64,000 nt of DNA from Streptomyces sp. NBC_01775 (lineage in GTDB: Bacteria; Actinomycetota; Actinomycetes; Streptomycetales; Streptomycetaceae): assembly GCF_035917675.1 (NCBI RefSeq), contig NZ_CP109104.1:7936001-8000000 (forward strand), in the 5' to 3' direction. Shown piece by piece: positions 43,219 to 52,981 of the stretch (position 1 is the stretch's first letter; each line of letters starts with the position of its first letter). The translations under genes were made by a program, and so were the position numbers. A model generated the notes under the pieces. The model was not told where the DNA came from, ran no database searches, and was given only the letters and a program-made list of their open reading frames with translations.

Positions 43219-43935
43219 TCAGCCGCCGGTGCCGGGGTTGAGGGTGCCGATCTTCGGCACGGACGCCTTGCCGGTGGCGGTCACCGGGCCGCCCTTCCAG
43301 GAGACCCGGAGGGAGGAGCGCTGGTCGGGCGGGGTGATCAGCGCGGTCTTGGGGGTCACGGTGGGTACACCGGTGGCCTTGGGGTTGCTGAAGGACAGGG
43401 CCGCCCAGGCGCTGTCTCCCGCGCCGAGCTTGATGGCGCGGGCGCTGCTTCCGTCGCGCTCGGGGTCGACGGAGACCTGCTCGTCGTCGCTGTTGAGGAA
43501 GGCGAAGCCGGGGTAGCCGCGTACGGTGCAGGACTCGCCGGACTTGTTGGTCAGCACCAGCGAGAAGTTCTCCTGCCCGGCACCGGGGTGGTTGGGGCCG
43601 ATGGTCGCCTTCAGGTCCTGGCTGGTGCAGCTGCCCGGCTTGCTGGAGCCGAAGTTCGCGCTGGAGGTGCCGCTCTTGGCGGCCAGCGTGTCGGTCTTCT
43701 CCGATCCGCCGCCCTGGGCCTTGCTCTGGGAGCCCGCGGGGGCGGCGTCGCCCCCCGACTTGTGGGTGCCGGAAGCGTCGCTGTCCTTGCCGCCGCAGCC
43801 GACCAGCAGAGCCCCGGCTGCCAGCACGGCGGTGGCGGCAGCGGCGACGCGGGCTGCCTTGCGCCGCGGACGGGCGCTCATGCGCGCGGTCCCGGCCTGC
43901 TGCTCGATCGACGTGTCGTCGTGGTGCTGAGTCAT
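43219..43935 (-). CDS. DUF4232 lipoprotein
   Basis: A 238-residue secreted lipoprotein. After a charged N-terminus and hydrophobic segment (AAAATAVLAAGALLVGCGG) a lipobox LVGC marks lipidation and anchoring on the outer face of the membrane. A Ser/Gly/Lys-rich linker leads to a DUF4232 domain (LVLTNKSGESCTVRGYPGFA and LSFSNPKATG), common in actinobacterial exported proteins of unknown role. The ATG at 43935 is preceded by GGGAGCAGTGGCAGG. Confidence 0.9.
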   Translation of the reverse strand: MTQHHDDTSIEQQAGTARMSARPRRKAARVAAAATAVLAAGALLVGCGGKDSDASGTHKSGGDAAPAGSQSKAQGGGSEKTDTLAAKSGTSSANFGSSKPGSCTSQDLKATIGPNHPGAGQENFSLVLTNKSGESCTVRGYPGFAFLNSDDEQVSVDPERDGSSARAIKLGAGDSAWAALSFSNPKATGVPTVTPKTALITPPDQRSSLRVSWKGGPVTATGKASVPKIGTLNPGTGG

Positions 43936-44077
43936 CCTGCCACTGCTCCCTGCTTGTGCTTCCCCCGTTATTGGGCCGTACACAGAGTTCGATGCAGGGC
44001 CCGGCAGGAAAGTTCACGGCGATCCGCAGATCTTTTCCTCCGGCAGGTCCCAGGACGAGTCCGCCATGGGCTGCTGA

Positions 44078-45265
44078 TCAGGGCCGGCCCGTGGTGGTGG
44101 GTCCGGGGAGGACACCGGTGGTCTTGCCGACGAGTGCGGCGGCGACGCGGCGGTCGATGACGGGCAGGCGGGCGAGCTTCATCATCACGTGGCGGGCGCG
44201 GAGCTGGAGGGGGGAGGAGGGCAGGAACCAGCGTGCGCCGCTGCGGGCGACCTGCTGCTTCTCCGCCGTCACCGGGCGCCACACCTTCTCGTAGGCCTCC
44301 AGCCCGTCCTCGACCGAGCTGTGGAGGGCCAGTCCCCGGCCGAGGACGTACGCGCCGGCGATGCCGAGGGAGGCGCCCTGCCCGGCGAGCAGGGAGACCG
44401 CGTAACAGGCGTCGCCGAGGAGCGCGATACGGCCTCGGCTCCATCGCGGCACCTGGGTCTGCGCGACGTGGTCGTAGTAGACCTCCTCGTGCGGCGGGCA
44501 GTGGGCGAGCGCCTGGGGGACGATCCAGCCCAACGATCCGTACTCGCTGCACAGGGCGGCGCGCGCGTCCTCGGGCAGCGCGGGCTCGTGCGTGCGGTGC
44601 ACGGCGAAGACCGCCACCCGCCCGTCGCGCAGCCCGTACAGACCGATCTGGCGGCCCACCGTGTCCGTGAGGGAGAAGCGCCCCTGGGTCCGGGCGTGGA
44701 TGTCGTGGTCGGTGAAGACGAACGCGGCTGTGTGGAAGCCGAGGGGGCGCAGGAAGTCCTCTTCAGGGCCGAAGGCCAGGCGGCGGACGGTGGAGTGGAT
44801 GCCGTCCGCCCCGACGACGAGGTCGGCGTCGAGCGCCGTGCCGTCGGTCAGGGTGAGGCGCACCCCGTCGGTGCCGTCGTGGAGGGTGGCCGGCCCGGTG
44901 CCGAACCGCAACTCGACGCGCCCGCTGAGCTGTTCGCGCAGGGCCCGCTCCAGGTCGGGCCGCATGATGCTGAAAATGCGGCCGTCGACCACCTTCGCGA
45001 ACTGCCCGTAGCCCAGGGTGGCGCGCTGCCGCCCGGCCTCGTCCAGGAAGGCGGCCTCCTGGATCCGGTAGCTCAGCTCCCGCATGCGGGGAAGCAGGCC
45101 CATGGCCTCGGCGGCGTCGTAGCCGGGACCGAAGAAGTCGATCATGTAGCCCTGGGTGCGGGGCTCCGGTGCCTTCTCCAGTACGACGACGTCCCAGTCC
45201 AGCGCGTCCAGGCGGTGCGCGAGCGCGAGCCCGGCGATGCCGGCGCCGCAGATCACGGCCTTCAT
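44078..45265 (-). CDS. FAD-dependent monooxygenase (TetX-like)
   Basis: A 395-residue class A flavoprotein hydroxylase: FAD-binding GAGIAGLALAHRL at the N-terminus, DG motif VGADGIHSTVRR near 155, and GDACYAVSLLAGQGASLGIA near 290. It would oxidise an aromatic or antibiotic substrate with NAD(P)H and oxygen. It lies 30 bp after a TetR gene on the same strand, so regulator and enzyme form an operon controlled by the palindrome near 45945. Confidence 0.9.
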   Translation of the reverse strand: MKAVICGAGIAGLALAHRLDALDWDVVVLEKAPEPRTQGYMIDFFGPGYDAAEAMGLLPRMRELSYRIQEAAFLDEAGRQRATLGYGQFAKVVDGRIFSIMRPDLERALREQLSGRVELRFGTGPATLHDGTDGVRLTLTDGTALDADLVVGADGIHSTVRRLAFGPEEDFLRPLGFHTAAFVFTDHDIHARTQGRFSLTDTVGRQIGLYGLRDGRVAVFAVHRTHEPALPEDARAALCSEYGSLGWIVPQALAHCPPHEEVYYDHVAQTQVPRWSRGRIALLGDACYAVSLLAGQGASLGIAGAYVLGRGLALHSSVEDGLEAYEKVWRPVTAEKQQVARSGARWFLPSSPLQLRARHVMMKLARLPVIDRRVAAALVGKTTGVLPGPTTTGRP

Positions 45266-45295
45266 CTTGTTCCCCTTCCGTTGGCGGTACGGGAG

Positions 45296-45874
45296 TTACC
45301 GGGGGTCCGGCGCGAGGAGGAGGCGCCGCAGGACGCGGGTGATGTCCTCGGCCGTGAGGCCGGGGCTCAGGGCGCGGTGCAGCATGATCCCGTCGAGCGC
45401 GGCGGCCAGCACCGCGGCGGTGGCCTCGGGCTCCGGGACGTCGTGCTCGTCGAGCCACAGGGCCAGCGGGCGGCGGAATTCGACGATCAACTCGTCGATG
45501 GCGTGGCGCAGTTCCGCGTCCCGGGTGGCGGCCAGGTACGCCTCGCTGAACAGCCGTGAGGTCGGATCCTGCGGGTCGTGCCCGCCCAGCCCGCCGACGA
45601 TCAGCTCCAGGCCCTCCTCGGGTGACCGGACCTGGTCGAGCAGGGCGGTCAGTTCATCGGCGAGGCCGCGCATCACTCCGAGTGCGGCCTCCGTCAGCAG
45701 GGCCTGGAGCGAGGTGAAGTGATAGTGGACGAGTCCGGGGCCGACCCCGGCGCGCGTGGCCAGCACGCGGGTGCTGACCGCCGGCCAGCCGAGCTCCGCG
45801 ATCAGCTCGGCTGCCGCGCGCAGCAGCTGCTGCCGTACCTCTTTGCCCCGTTCCGACGATGCGGATGGCGCCAT
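45296..45874 (-). CDS. TetR-family transcriptional regulator
   Basis: A 192-residue TetR protein (LIAELGWPAVSTRVLATRAG, VGPGLVHYHFTSLQALLTEA) with a helical sensor domain. GGAGGAGAG precedes the ATG at 45874. The palindromes at 45931-45960, about 57 bp upstream, are its likely operator. It is cotranscribed with the flavin monooxygenase at 44078 and probably represses both. Confidence 0.9.
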   Translation of the reverse strand: MAPSASSERGKEVRQQLLRAAAELIAELGWPAVSTRVLATRAGVGPGLVHYHFTSLQALLTEAALGVMRGLADELTALLDQVRSPEEGLELIVGGLGGHDPQDPTSRLFSEAYLAATRDAELRHAIDELIVEFRRPLALWLDEHDVPEPEATAAVLAAALDGIMLHRALSPGLTAEDITRVLRRLLLAPDPR

Positions 45875-45930
45875 CTCTCCTCCGCTCCTCTTGCGGTACG
45901 CGCGCTGAACCACACCGCACACGTTTCCCC

Positions 45931-45960
45931 TTGGGCAGTTGCATTGGGCGACTGCCCAAT
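45931..45960. promoter_or_regulatory. TetR operator, overlapping palindromes
   Basis: ATTGGGC-GACT-GCCCAAT (45943-45960) is a perfect 7-4-7 palindrome. It overlaps a second pairing, TTGGGCAGT (45931-45939) with ACTGCCCAA (45951-45959). The shared half-site could let two dimers compete or bind cooperatively. Confidence 0.75.
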
Positions 45961-46047
45961 TCCGAGCATAGCGCAGTTGCCCTCTTCCTGGTGCTGAGCG
46001 GGAGCTGCCCCTGGCTGTGCTGTGCAGAGTGCGGCTGCGCCGGGGCT

Positions 46048-46082
46048 GGTCGCGCAGTTCCCCGCGCCCCTTCGGGGCTTGG
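46048..46082. terminator. Streptomyces-type repeat hairpin after prolyl oligopeptidase
   Basis: TCGCGCAGTTCCCCGCGCCC followed by a GCCCC-TTC-GGGGC hairpin (46066-46078). This motif is very frequent between genes in Streptomyces. It sits 20-50 bp beyond the stop of the minus-strand peptidase gene and probably acts as its terminator. Confidence 0.65.
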
Positions 46083-46101
46083 CGGCCCTGGGGCTGTGAG
46101 G

Positions 46102-48222
46102 TCAGCCGTCGGACCCCGGAACGCGGCCCTCCTCGCTCAGCGTGCGCCAGAGGAAGGTGTGGCTCAGGGCTTCGATGAACGCGGCCTGTTTGTGATCGGC
46201 CGCGCCCGCGTGGCCGCCGCCGGTGTTCTCGAAGTAGCGCACCGGAAGGCCCAGTTCGCGCATGCGGGCGGCCATCTTCCGGGCGTGGCCCGGGTGGACG
46301 CGGTCGTCGCGGGTGGAGGTCGTCAGCAGCAGCGGCGGGCAGGCGCGGTGGGGGTCGAGGCGGTGGTACGGCGACCAGCGGAGCAGGTGGGCCCGCTCGT
46401 CGGGGTTGTCGGGGTCGCCGTACTCCGCGGTCCAGGAGGCGCCCGCGAGGAGCCGGTGGAAGCGCACCATGTCCAGCAGCGGTACTTCGGCGACGACCGC
46501 GCCGAACAGCTCGGGGTGGCGGGTGAGCATGACACCCATCAGCAGGCCGCCGTTGCTGGCGCCCGTGATGCCGAGCCGCTGCGGCGTCGTGATGCCCCGC
46601 GAGGCCAGGTCCCCGGCGACGGCCGCGAAGTCGTCGAAGGACCGCTCCCGGTGGGCGCCGAGCGCCGCCCGGTGCCAAGCGGGCCCGTACTCGGCGCCGC
46701 CGCGGATGTTCGCCACCGCGTAGGCGCCGCCGCGCTCCAGCCATGCTCTGCCGGTCACCGCGGAGTGGAAGGGGGTGAGCGACACCTCGAAGCCGCCGTA
46801 GCCGTAGAGGAGCGTGGGGACAGGCCCCTCCCGCTGCTCCGGCCCGACCACGAAGTACGGCACGCGGGTGCCGTCCGCCGACACCGCGAAGTGCTGCCGT
46901 ACGCACAGTCCCTCGGCGGAGAAGCGCTCCGGATCCTGCTTCAGCGTCTCCAGACCCGGGGCACCGGCCACGGCCCGGTGCAGCGTGGAGGGCTGGAGGA
47001 AACCGCTGACGTCGAACAGGATCTCCTCCGCGTTCTCGTCCTCCTCGTCCGGGGAGGTGGCCCGCACGGCGGCCGTGGAAAGCGGTGGCACCTCTTCCAG
47101 CGGGCCGCGCGACCAGCCGCCCTCTCCGCCGGCCTTCGGCGTGAGCAGCTGGAGGCGGGAGGAGACATCGGTGAGGGTCTCCAGGACGAGGTGGCGACGG
47201 GTGACGGCGTAACCGTCGAGGACGGTGTGCGCGTCGGGCGTGAACAGCACCTCGTGCGCCCGCTCGCCCCGGAGGAAGGAGTCGAAGCCGAAGGCCAGCA
47301 GCGCTCCGGCGGGCCGGTCCAGCCAGGAGGAGCGCAAGGTGACCAGCAGCCACTCCCGGTGGACTTCGGCCAGGGCGTCGTCGGGCACCTCGATCCGCAC
47401 CGGCGCGGTGTCCCCGACGCCGTGCTGAGCGGCCTCCTGAGCGGAGGTCCAAGCGGTGTCCGAAGGCGCGTCGGACCTGAGCAGGAAGTGTTCGCTGTGC
47501 CAGAAGTCCAGTTGGCGGACGGCCAGCTCGCGCTCGAACCCGGGTGTGGGATCGTGCCAGGCGCCGACGGACACGTCCTCGTGCGCGCCTTCGAAGACGA
47601 GGGGCGCCTCGGCGAGCGGGGTGCCGCGCCGCCAGCGGCGCACGGTGCGGGGGTAGCCGGAGGCGGTGAGCGTCCCGGGGCCGGTGTCGGTGCCGACGAA
47701 GAGGTGGTCCTCGTCGATCCAGCCGACGGAGCTCTTGGCCTCCGGCAGCCGGAAGCCGTCCTCCACGAACGTGCGCCCTTCCATGTCGAATTCCCGCACG
47801 ACGGTGGCATCAGCCCCGTCCCGGGACAGTTCGACCAGCGCCCGCTTCAGGCCGGGCCGCAGCACCGACGCGCCCGCCCACACCCAGGGCACGTCCTCGG
47901 CGGCGGCCAGCGCGTCCACATCGAGGACCGTCTCCCAGCGCGGGCTCGCTCCGCGGTACTCGTCGAGGGTGGTGCGCCGCCACACTCCCCTGACGTGATC
48001 GGCGTCGCGCCAGAAGTTGTAGAGATGCGGGCCGCGGCGCACGACGTACGGGATACGCGAGGAGTCGCCCAGGACCTCCCGCGCCGCCCTCTCCAGCCCC
48101 TCGAACCCGGGATCGGCGGTCAGCTCCGCGAGGGTCTCCGCGTTCCGCTCACCCACCCAGGCGAGCGCGGCATCGCCCTCGGTCTCTTCCAGCCACAGAT
48201 ACGGATCCTCGTCCTCGGTCAC
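46102..48222 (-). CDS. Prolyl oligopeptidase (family S9A)
   Basis: A 706-residue cytoplasmic serine peptidase. The N-terminal DPYLWLEETEGDAALAWVGE is typical of S9A, followed by a beta-propeller and a C-terminal alpha/beta hydrolase domain. Catalytic Ser556 is in GASNGG, with the Asp in STRDDRVHPGHA and the His in GGGHAGA. It cleaves short proline-containing peptides. No signal peptide. It stands alone, convergent with nothing and divergent from the SWIM operon at 48385, leaving 162 bp for both promoters. Confidence 0.92.
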   Translation of the reverse strand: MTEDEDPYLWLEETEGDAALAWVGERNAETLAELTADPGFEGLERAAREVLGDSSRIPYVVRRGPHLYNFWRDADHVRGVWRRTTLDEYRGASPRWETVLDVDALAAAEDVPWVWAGASVLRPGLKRALVELSRDGADATVVREFDMEGRTFVEDGFRLPEAKSSVGWIDEDHLFVGTDTGPGTLTASGYPRTVRRWRRGTPLAEAPLVFEGAHEDVSVGAWHDPTPGFERELAVRQLDFWHSEHFLLRSDAPSDTAWTSAQEAAQHGVGDTAPVRIEVPDDALAEVHREWLLVTLRSSWLDRPAGALLAFGFDSFLRGERAHEVLFTPDAHTVLDGYAVTRRHLVLETLTDVSSRLQLLTPKAGGEGGWSRGPLEEVPPLSTAAVRATSPDEEDENAEEILFDVSGFLQPSTLHRAVAGAPGLETLKQDPERFSAEGLCVRQHFAVSADGTRVPYFVVGPEQREGPVPTLLYGYGGFEVSLTPFHSAVTGRAWLERGGAYAVANIRGGAEYGPAWHRAALGAHRERSFDDFAAVAGDLASRGITTPQRLGITGASNGGLLMGVMLTRHPELFGAVVAEVPLLDMVRFHRLLAGASWTAEYGDPDNPDERAHLLRWSPYHRLDPHRACPPLLLTTSTRDDRVHPGHARKMAARMRELGLPVRYFENTGGGHAGAADHKQAAFIEALSHTFLWRTLSEEGRVPGSDG

Positions 48223-48384
48223 ACCTCATTGTGCCTTGTCGGGCCCCGGGTCCCGCAGGCTCTCCGGAGCCATCCGGGCCCGTGAGCGGGGCCCGGGATC
48301 GGCGTTGTCAGTGACCGGCAGTAGGTTCTGTCGTGTCCCGCCGCTCTGGTGCGGACTGCCCCTTGGCGCAAAGGAGATGACGCC

Positions 48385-50313
48385 TTGTCAGATTGGGAAA
48401 GGTCGAGCACGGCACGGGTGACAGCGCCCGCACGGCCGCGAAAGCTCGCCAAAGTCCCGTTCGTCGAGCTGGCCGACGGACGCTTGCAGGGAGTGGTGTC
48501 CAGCGGCTCGGACATCGGGCGCGTCTATGTCTCGTCGGTCGCGGCCGGTACCTACGCTTTCGCGTGCAGCACCAACAACAACCGTCCCTGCGGCGGCTCG
48601 TGGGGTTCGTTCTGCAAGCACATCGAGGCCCTGATCAAAGAGGCGGTGCTCCAGTACGGCGCCGAGCGCGTGTCCCGCTACCTGAAGGCCGAGCCCGCGG
48701 CGGAGGAGCCGAGCGAGCTGACCATCATCTCGGACATGCTCGACGCCCAGCCGCGGCGGGACGACACCCAGGCCGCCGCGACCGTCTTCAGCCGGTTCCT
48801 GCGCCACCTGGCCTACCTGGAACTGGCCCCGACCACCGCGCCGTTGCCGGAGATGCAGTGGTTCCCGCCCACCAGGGCGGCGGCGGTCAGGGCGCTCCCG
48901 GTCGAGCCCGGTGCGAGCGCGGGGGAGGGGGCCGGCCTGCTGGGTGAGCCCACCGACGGGCTCGACGAAGCCCTGACGGCCGTCGACGCCTTCGACGGGG
49001 CCCTCGTCTCCGGCCTGCTCCGCCCCGCGCCCGCCCAGGCCGCCGGGCTGACGGAGCTCGCCCACGCCGTCGCGGGAACGCCGCTGGCCGCCAGGACCGC
49101 GGAGGCGGCCGAAAAGGCGGCGGAGGGAGTCGCGAGCGAGGACCACTTCCTCGCGCTCGCCGCCGCCCGCACCGCGCTGCTCGGCTCCGTCCACGACGCG
49201 CTGCTGACCCGCGTGGCGGAGACGACGGGCCGGCCGCGCGGCGAGGAGACGGTTCCGCCGCCCGCCGGGCAGGACATGCCGAACCTGCTCGCCGCCGCCC
49301 GCTCCTGGCTCTCGGATGTGGCGCGGGCCGGGTGGCAGGGCATCGACCACGAGGTGGTCTCCGGGGCGGCACAGGTCGTCTCCACGATGCTGCCCGACCC
49401 GTCCCTGCGTCGGCTGGCCACGCTCCTCGACGGCTTCGCGGCAGAGCTCGCCGCGTCCTGCCCGGGTGCGTCCCTGGAGCGCGTCCCGGCCCGCCGCTGG
49501 GCGGACCTGTGGTCACGCGCGATGCTGCTGACGGTGCCCGGTGCTGCCGACGTCCCCGCGACAGGCACGGCCACCGGCCGCCTGCTGCCCCTCGGCGTCG
49601 ACGTGCAGGAACACGCGACCGCCGTGCAGGCCCAGGTCCACGCCGTGTTCGAACCGGCGGACGGCACCGCGTCCCGCCTGGTGCGCGCCGGTGTGTCGGT
49701 GCCCAAGCCCGACACGGTCGTCGGAGCCGGTCTCTGGCAGCTGCTGCGCCCGCACATGTCCCTTCTGGCGGCGGTCGGCGAAGGCCGCTCGATGGACCTG
49801 GACGGCATGCCCGTCACCGCCGAGGGCGACTTGATCTGGAGCGACGAGCACGCACGCCCCGGCGAGCCCGCCGACCCCCTGGCCACCGCCCGCGTCGCGC
49901 TGCCCGCCGCCACCGACGCGACGACCGCGCCCCTGGACCGGCACCCGGCGCGCATCGCCGTACCCGTGTTCCTGGAGGGCTACGCGGCGCGGAAGGACGA
50001 CGGCGCGCTGACGTTCACCGTCGCCGGGTACCCGCTCGCCGTCGACACCGACCGCATCCCGACCGCCGGCCCGCTCACCCCCGAGGCCGTCGCGGCCTCC
50101 GGCACGTGCGTCGGGCTGCTGCGCTGGGACGCCGGCGCCTTCCGTCTCCAGCCGCTGGCCGTCGAGACGACCGTGCGGAAGAAGTCCGCCGTGCTCCACG
50201 CCGGAGGATGGGCCGGTGGCACGACCGACAAGGCCGGGGTCAAGGCCGAGAAGGCCGCCACCGACGCCGTGGCCGCGCTGCGGGAGCGCGCCGGGAGGCT
50301 GCTGCGCAAATGA
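48385..50313 (+). CDS. SWIM zinc-finger protein
   Basis: A 642-residue protein, first gene of a four-gene operon. Near the N-terminus lies a SWIM-type zinc finger with ligands C61-x7-C69-x7-C77-x-H79 (FACSTNNNRPCGGSWGSFCK), which binds DNA or protein. The remainder is helical and Ala-rich, then a C-terminal beta-rich segment. I prefer the TTG at 48385, 7 nt after GGAGAT; there is no ATG or GTG as well placed. It overlaps the VWA gene by 4 nt. In similar operons SWIM proteins accompany MoxR/VWA pairs and may act as the target-recognition part (inference). Confidence 0.85.
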   Translation: MSDWERSSTARVTAPARPRKLAKVPFVELADGRLQGVVSSGSDIGRVYVSSVAAGTYAFACSTNNNRPCGGSWGSFCKHIEALIKEAVLQYGAERVSRYLKAEPAAEEPSELTIISDMLDAQPRRDDTQAAATVFSRFLRHLAYLELAPTTAPLPEMQWFPPTRAAAVRALPVEPGASAGEGAGLLGEPTDGLDEALTAVDAFDGALVSGLLRPAPAQAAGLTELAHAVAGTPLAARTAEAAEKAAEGVASEDHFLALAAARTALLGSVHDALLTRVAETTGRPRGEETVPPPAGQDMPNLLAAARSWLSDVARAGWQGIDHEVVSGAAQVVSTMLPDPSLRRLATLLDGFAAELAASCPGASLERVPARRWADLWSRAMLLTVPGAADVPATGTATGRLLPLGVDVQEHATAVQAQVHAVFEPADGTASRLVRAGVSVPKPDTVVGAGLWQLLRPHMSLLAAVGEGRSMDLDGMPVTAEGDLIWSDEHARPGEPADPLATARVALPAATDATTAPLDRHPARIAVPVFLEGYAARKDDGALTFTVAGYPLAVDTDRIPTAGPLTPEAVAASGTCVGLLRWDAGAFRLQPLAVETTVRKKSAVLHAGGWAGGTTDKAGVKAEKAATDAVAALRERAGRLLRK

Positions 50314-51785
50314 CGGACCACACCACGGGGCAGGCGCCCCCGCAGAACGCCGGCGCCGACCCCCACGACAACCGCCGCCAGGTCCTGTACTGGCGCCTCC
50401 TCGCCCGCCTCTTCGACAACGAGGAGCAGGCCACGCTGGAATCGGCGAGCCTCGCCGTCGTCGAGGACATCGGTCTGCCGCCCGCGCTGCTGGATCCGCA
50501 GGCGTCCGTCGACTCGATCGTGCAGCGCCATCCGGAGCTGGCCGCCGAGTTCGACGGTCTTATGGCGCCCGAGCCCGATCCCAGTTCTGACCCCGACGAC
50601 GACGCACGCGACCGGGCGGCCGAAGTGCGGCGCGCGGCGCTGGTGTCGAAGGTGCTGCTCAACGTCTTCTCCGCCGGCTCCGGCTCGGTCACCGCCGGAC
50701 AGCTGGCGCGCTGGCAGTCCGACGCGGGCTGGCTGGAGCGCGCGCTCGGCTGCCGGCCGGGCGAGATGCGCGGTGGCCGCGCCGGGGGAGGCGCCGGGGC
50801 TGGCGGAGGGGCTGACGGAGGGGCTGGGGGACAGGGCGTCAGCCCGACCGGCACCGGCGGCCGGCGCACGACGCCCGATCTCAGCCGGCTGATCCCGGAG
50901 ATCGGCCCGGAACTGGGCGCCATCGAGGCAGACCTCGTCAAGCGCATGCGCCTGCGCGAGGTGCTGGCCGACCCCAAGCTCGCCGCACAGCTGTCCCCCA
51001 GCATGTCGCTGATCGACCAGTTGCTGCGGGACAAGGACAACCTCTCGGGCGTGGCCCTGGCCAACGCGAAGGACCTGATCCGCCGCTTCGTCGACGAGGT
51101 CGCCCAAGTGCTGCGCACGCAGGTGGAAAAGGCCAGCGCGGGCGCCTTGGACCGCTCGGTCCCGCCCAAGCGGGTGTTCCGCAACCTCGACCTCGACCGC
51201 ACGATCTGGAAGAACCTCACCAACTGGAGCCCGGAGGAGGAGCGGCTGTATGTCGACCGCCTCTACTACCGGCACACGGCCCGCAAGACGACGCCCCAGC
51301 GGCTGATCGTCGTCGTGGACCAGTCGGGTTCGATGGTCGACTCGATGGTGAACTGCACCATCCTGGCGTCGATCTTCGCAGGGTTGCCGAAGGTGGACGT
51401 CCACCTCGTCGCCTATGACACCCAGGCACTCGACCTCACGCCGTGGGTGCACGACCCCTTCGAGACCCTGCTGCGCACCAACCTCGGGGGCGGCACCGAC
51501 GGCACGGCCGCCATGGCACTGGTCCAGCCGAAGATCGCCGAGCCCCGCAACACCGTCGTGGTGTGGATCTCCGACTTCTACGAGTGGCAGTACGAGCCGC
51601 TGTTCGAGGCCATGGCCGCCATTCACCGCTCGGGAGCCAAGTTCATCCCGGTCGGCTCGGTGACCAGCGCGGGCCGCGGCAGCGTCAACCCGTGGTTCCG
51701 GGAGCGCTTCAAGGACCAGGGGACGCCGGTGCTCTCCGGCCACATACGCAAGCTCGTCCACGAGCTCAAGAACTTCCTCGCTTAA
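50310..51785 (+). CDS. VWA-domain (CoxE-like) protein
   Basis: A 491-residue protein with a C-terminal von Willebrand A domain. The metal-ion-dependent adhesion site D337-Q-S339-G-S341 is intact, with GGGTDGT and VVWISDFYEW downstream. The N-terminal half is helical, with a Gly-rich linker near 160-185. VWA proteins paired with MoxR ATPases (as in ViaA-RavA, CoxE-CoxD) bind the ATPase and present substrates. The start ATG overlaps the SWIM gene stop (ATGA). Confidence 0.9.
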   Translation: MTDHTTGQAPPQNAGADPHDNRRQVLYWRLLARLFDNEEQATLESASLAVVEDIGLPPALLDPQASVDSIVQRHPELAAEFDGLMAPEPDPSSDPDDDARDRAAEVRRAALVSKVLLNVFSAGSGSVTAGQLARWQSDAGWLERALGCRPGEMRGGRAGGGAGAGGGADGGAGGQGVSPTGTGGRRTTPDLSRLIPEIGPELGAIEADLVKRMRLREVLADPKLAAQLSPSMSLIDQLLRDKDNLSGVALANAKDLIRRFVDEVAQVLRTQVEKASAGALDRSVPPKRVFRNLDLDRTIWKNLTNWSPEEERLYVDRLYYRHTARKTTPQRLIVVVDQSGSMVDSMVNCTILASIFAGLPKVDVHLVAYDTQALDLTPWVHDPFETLLRTNLGGGTDGTAAMALVQPKIAEPRNTVVVWISDFYEWQYEPLFEAMAAIHRSGAKFIPVGSVTSAGRGSVNPWFRERFKDQGTPVLSGHIRKLVHELKNFLA

Positions 51786-51788
51786 GAC

Positions 51789-51826
51789 GCGCCCGCACGA
51801 CAAGAGACGCGCCCGCAAGACGCGCC
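51789..51826. repeat. Short direct repeats between VWA and MoxR genes
   Basis: The word AGACGCGCC occurs three times (51785-51793, 51805-51813, 51818-51826) in the only gap of the operon, 83 bp before the MoxR ATG. Confidence 0.7.
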
Positions 51827-51868
51827 TGTAAGACTCCCTCGCTCACGCTTGCCCAGAAAGGCACCGTT

Positions 51869-52981
51869 ATGTCCGACATGTTGCGCGCCCCCGCCGAGAC
51901 CAAGTACGCCGAAGAGCTGGACTGGCTGGAGTCGATCGACGACAACCCCAAGCCGTTCTCCTGGCGTCTGTCCCCGAAGATGGTCAGCCTCTTCATCCTG
52001 GGCTCCCAGCGCTCCGACGGCCTGGACCGGGAGATCTCGCAGAAGTGGTACGGCGACCGCAGCTTCGTCGAGCGCTCCATCGTCACGCTGGCCTCCGACC
52101 GCGGCCTGCTGCTCATCGGCGACCCCGGCACCGGCAAGAGCTGGCTGGCCGAGCTGCTGTCCGCCGCGATCTGCCGCAACTCCACGCAGGTCGTGCAGGG
52201 CACCGCCGGCACCACCGAGGACCACATCAAGTACTCGTGGAACGTCTCCATGGTCATCGCCAAGGGCCAGTCGCGGGAGTCGATGATCCCCTCGCCGATC
52301 ATGACCGCGATGGAGGGCGGCTCGATCGGCCGCATAGAAGAACTCACCCGCTCCACCAGCGATGTCCAGGACGCGCTGATCTCCATCCTGTCCGAGAAGT
52401 ACATCTCGATCCCGGAGCTGGACAGCGACAACATCGTCTTCGCCAAGCCCGGCTTCTCGGTCATCGCCACCGCCAACAGCCGTGACCGGGGCGTCAACGA
52501 CCTGTCCTCGGCCCTGAAGCGACGCTTCAACTTCGTGCGCATCCCGGTGGTGACGAACAAGAAGAGCGAGGCGGAGATCGTCCGCTTCCGCACCGAGGAA
52601 CTGCTGCGCCGCCACCAGATCGAGCTGGACGTGCCGCCGACGCTGCTCGACGTGCTGCTCCAGAGCTTCGCCGACCTGCGCGCCTCGGCGGCAGCGGCGA
52701 GCAGCGAGGACGAGAAGCTGGAGTCCGCGCTGTCCACCGCCGAACAGATCGGCGTGCTGGAGGACGCGATCCTGCACAGCAACTTCTTCGGTGAGCGCGC
52801 CCTGACCGCCCAGGCGCTGGCCTCCTCGCTCGTCGGATCGCTGGCCCGGCGGGAGCCGGAGGACCTGGCGATCCTCAACAAATACCTGCACGGTGTCGTC
52901 GAGCCGCGCAGCAAGGAAGAGGGCGGGTCCTGGCCCGAGTTCCTGGAGGGTGGTCGCGGCGCGATCGCCACCCTGTCATGA
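51869..52981 (+). CDS. MoxR-type AAA+ ATPase
   Basis: A 370-residue AAA+ protein of the MoxR branch. Walker A is GDPGTGKS at residues 84-91; the Walker B region is MEGGSIGRIEEL, and sensor 1 lies in FSVIATANSRDRGVNDLSSA, followed by the Arg finger in LKRRFNF. MoxR ATPases use ATP to remodel proteins or insert cofactors together with VWA partners. AGAAAGG precedes the ATG. Its stop overlaps the start of the DUF5682 gene (ATGA at 52978). Confidence 0.92.
   Translation: MSDMLRAPAETKYAEELDWLESIDDNPKPFSWRLSPKMVSLFILGSQRSDGLDREISQKWYGDRSFVERSIVTLASDRGLLLIGDPGTGKSWLAELLSAAICRNSTQVVQGTAGTTEDHIKYSWNVSMVIAKGQSRESMIPSPIMTAMEGGSIGRIEELTRSTSDVQDALISILSEKYISIPELDSDNIVFAKPGFSVIATANSRDRGVNDLSSALKRRFNFVRIPVVTNKKSEAEIVRFRTEELLRRHQIELDVPPTLLDVLLQSFADLRASAAAASSEDEKLESALSTAEQIGVLEDAILHSNFFGERALTAQALASSLVGSLARREPEDLAILNKYLHGVVEPRSKEEGGSWPEFLEGGRGAIATLS

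Noticed and set aside
46048..46082. Structured RNA gene
   Set aside because: It matches a very common Streptomyces intergenic repeat with a simple hairpin, better explained as a terminator.
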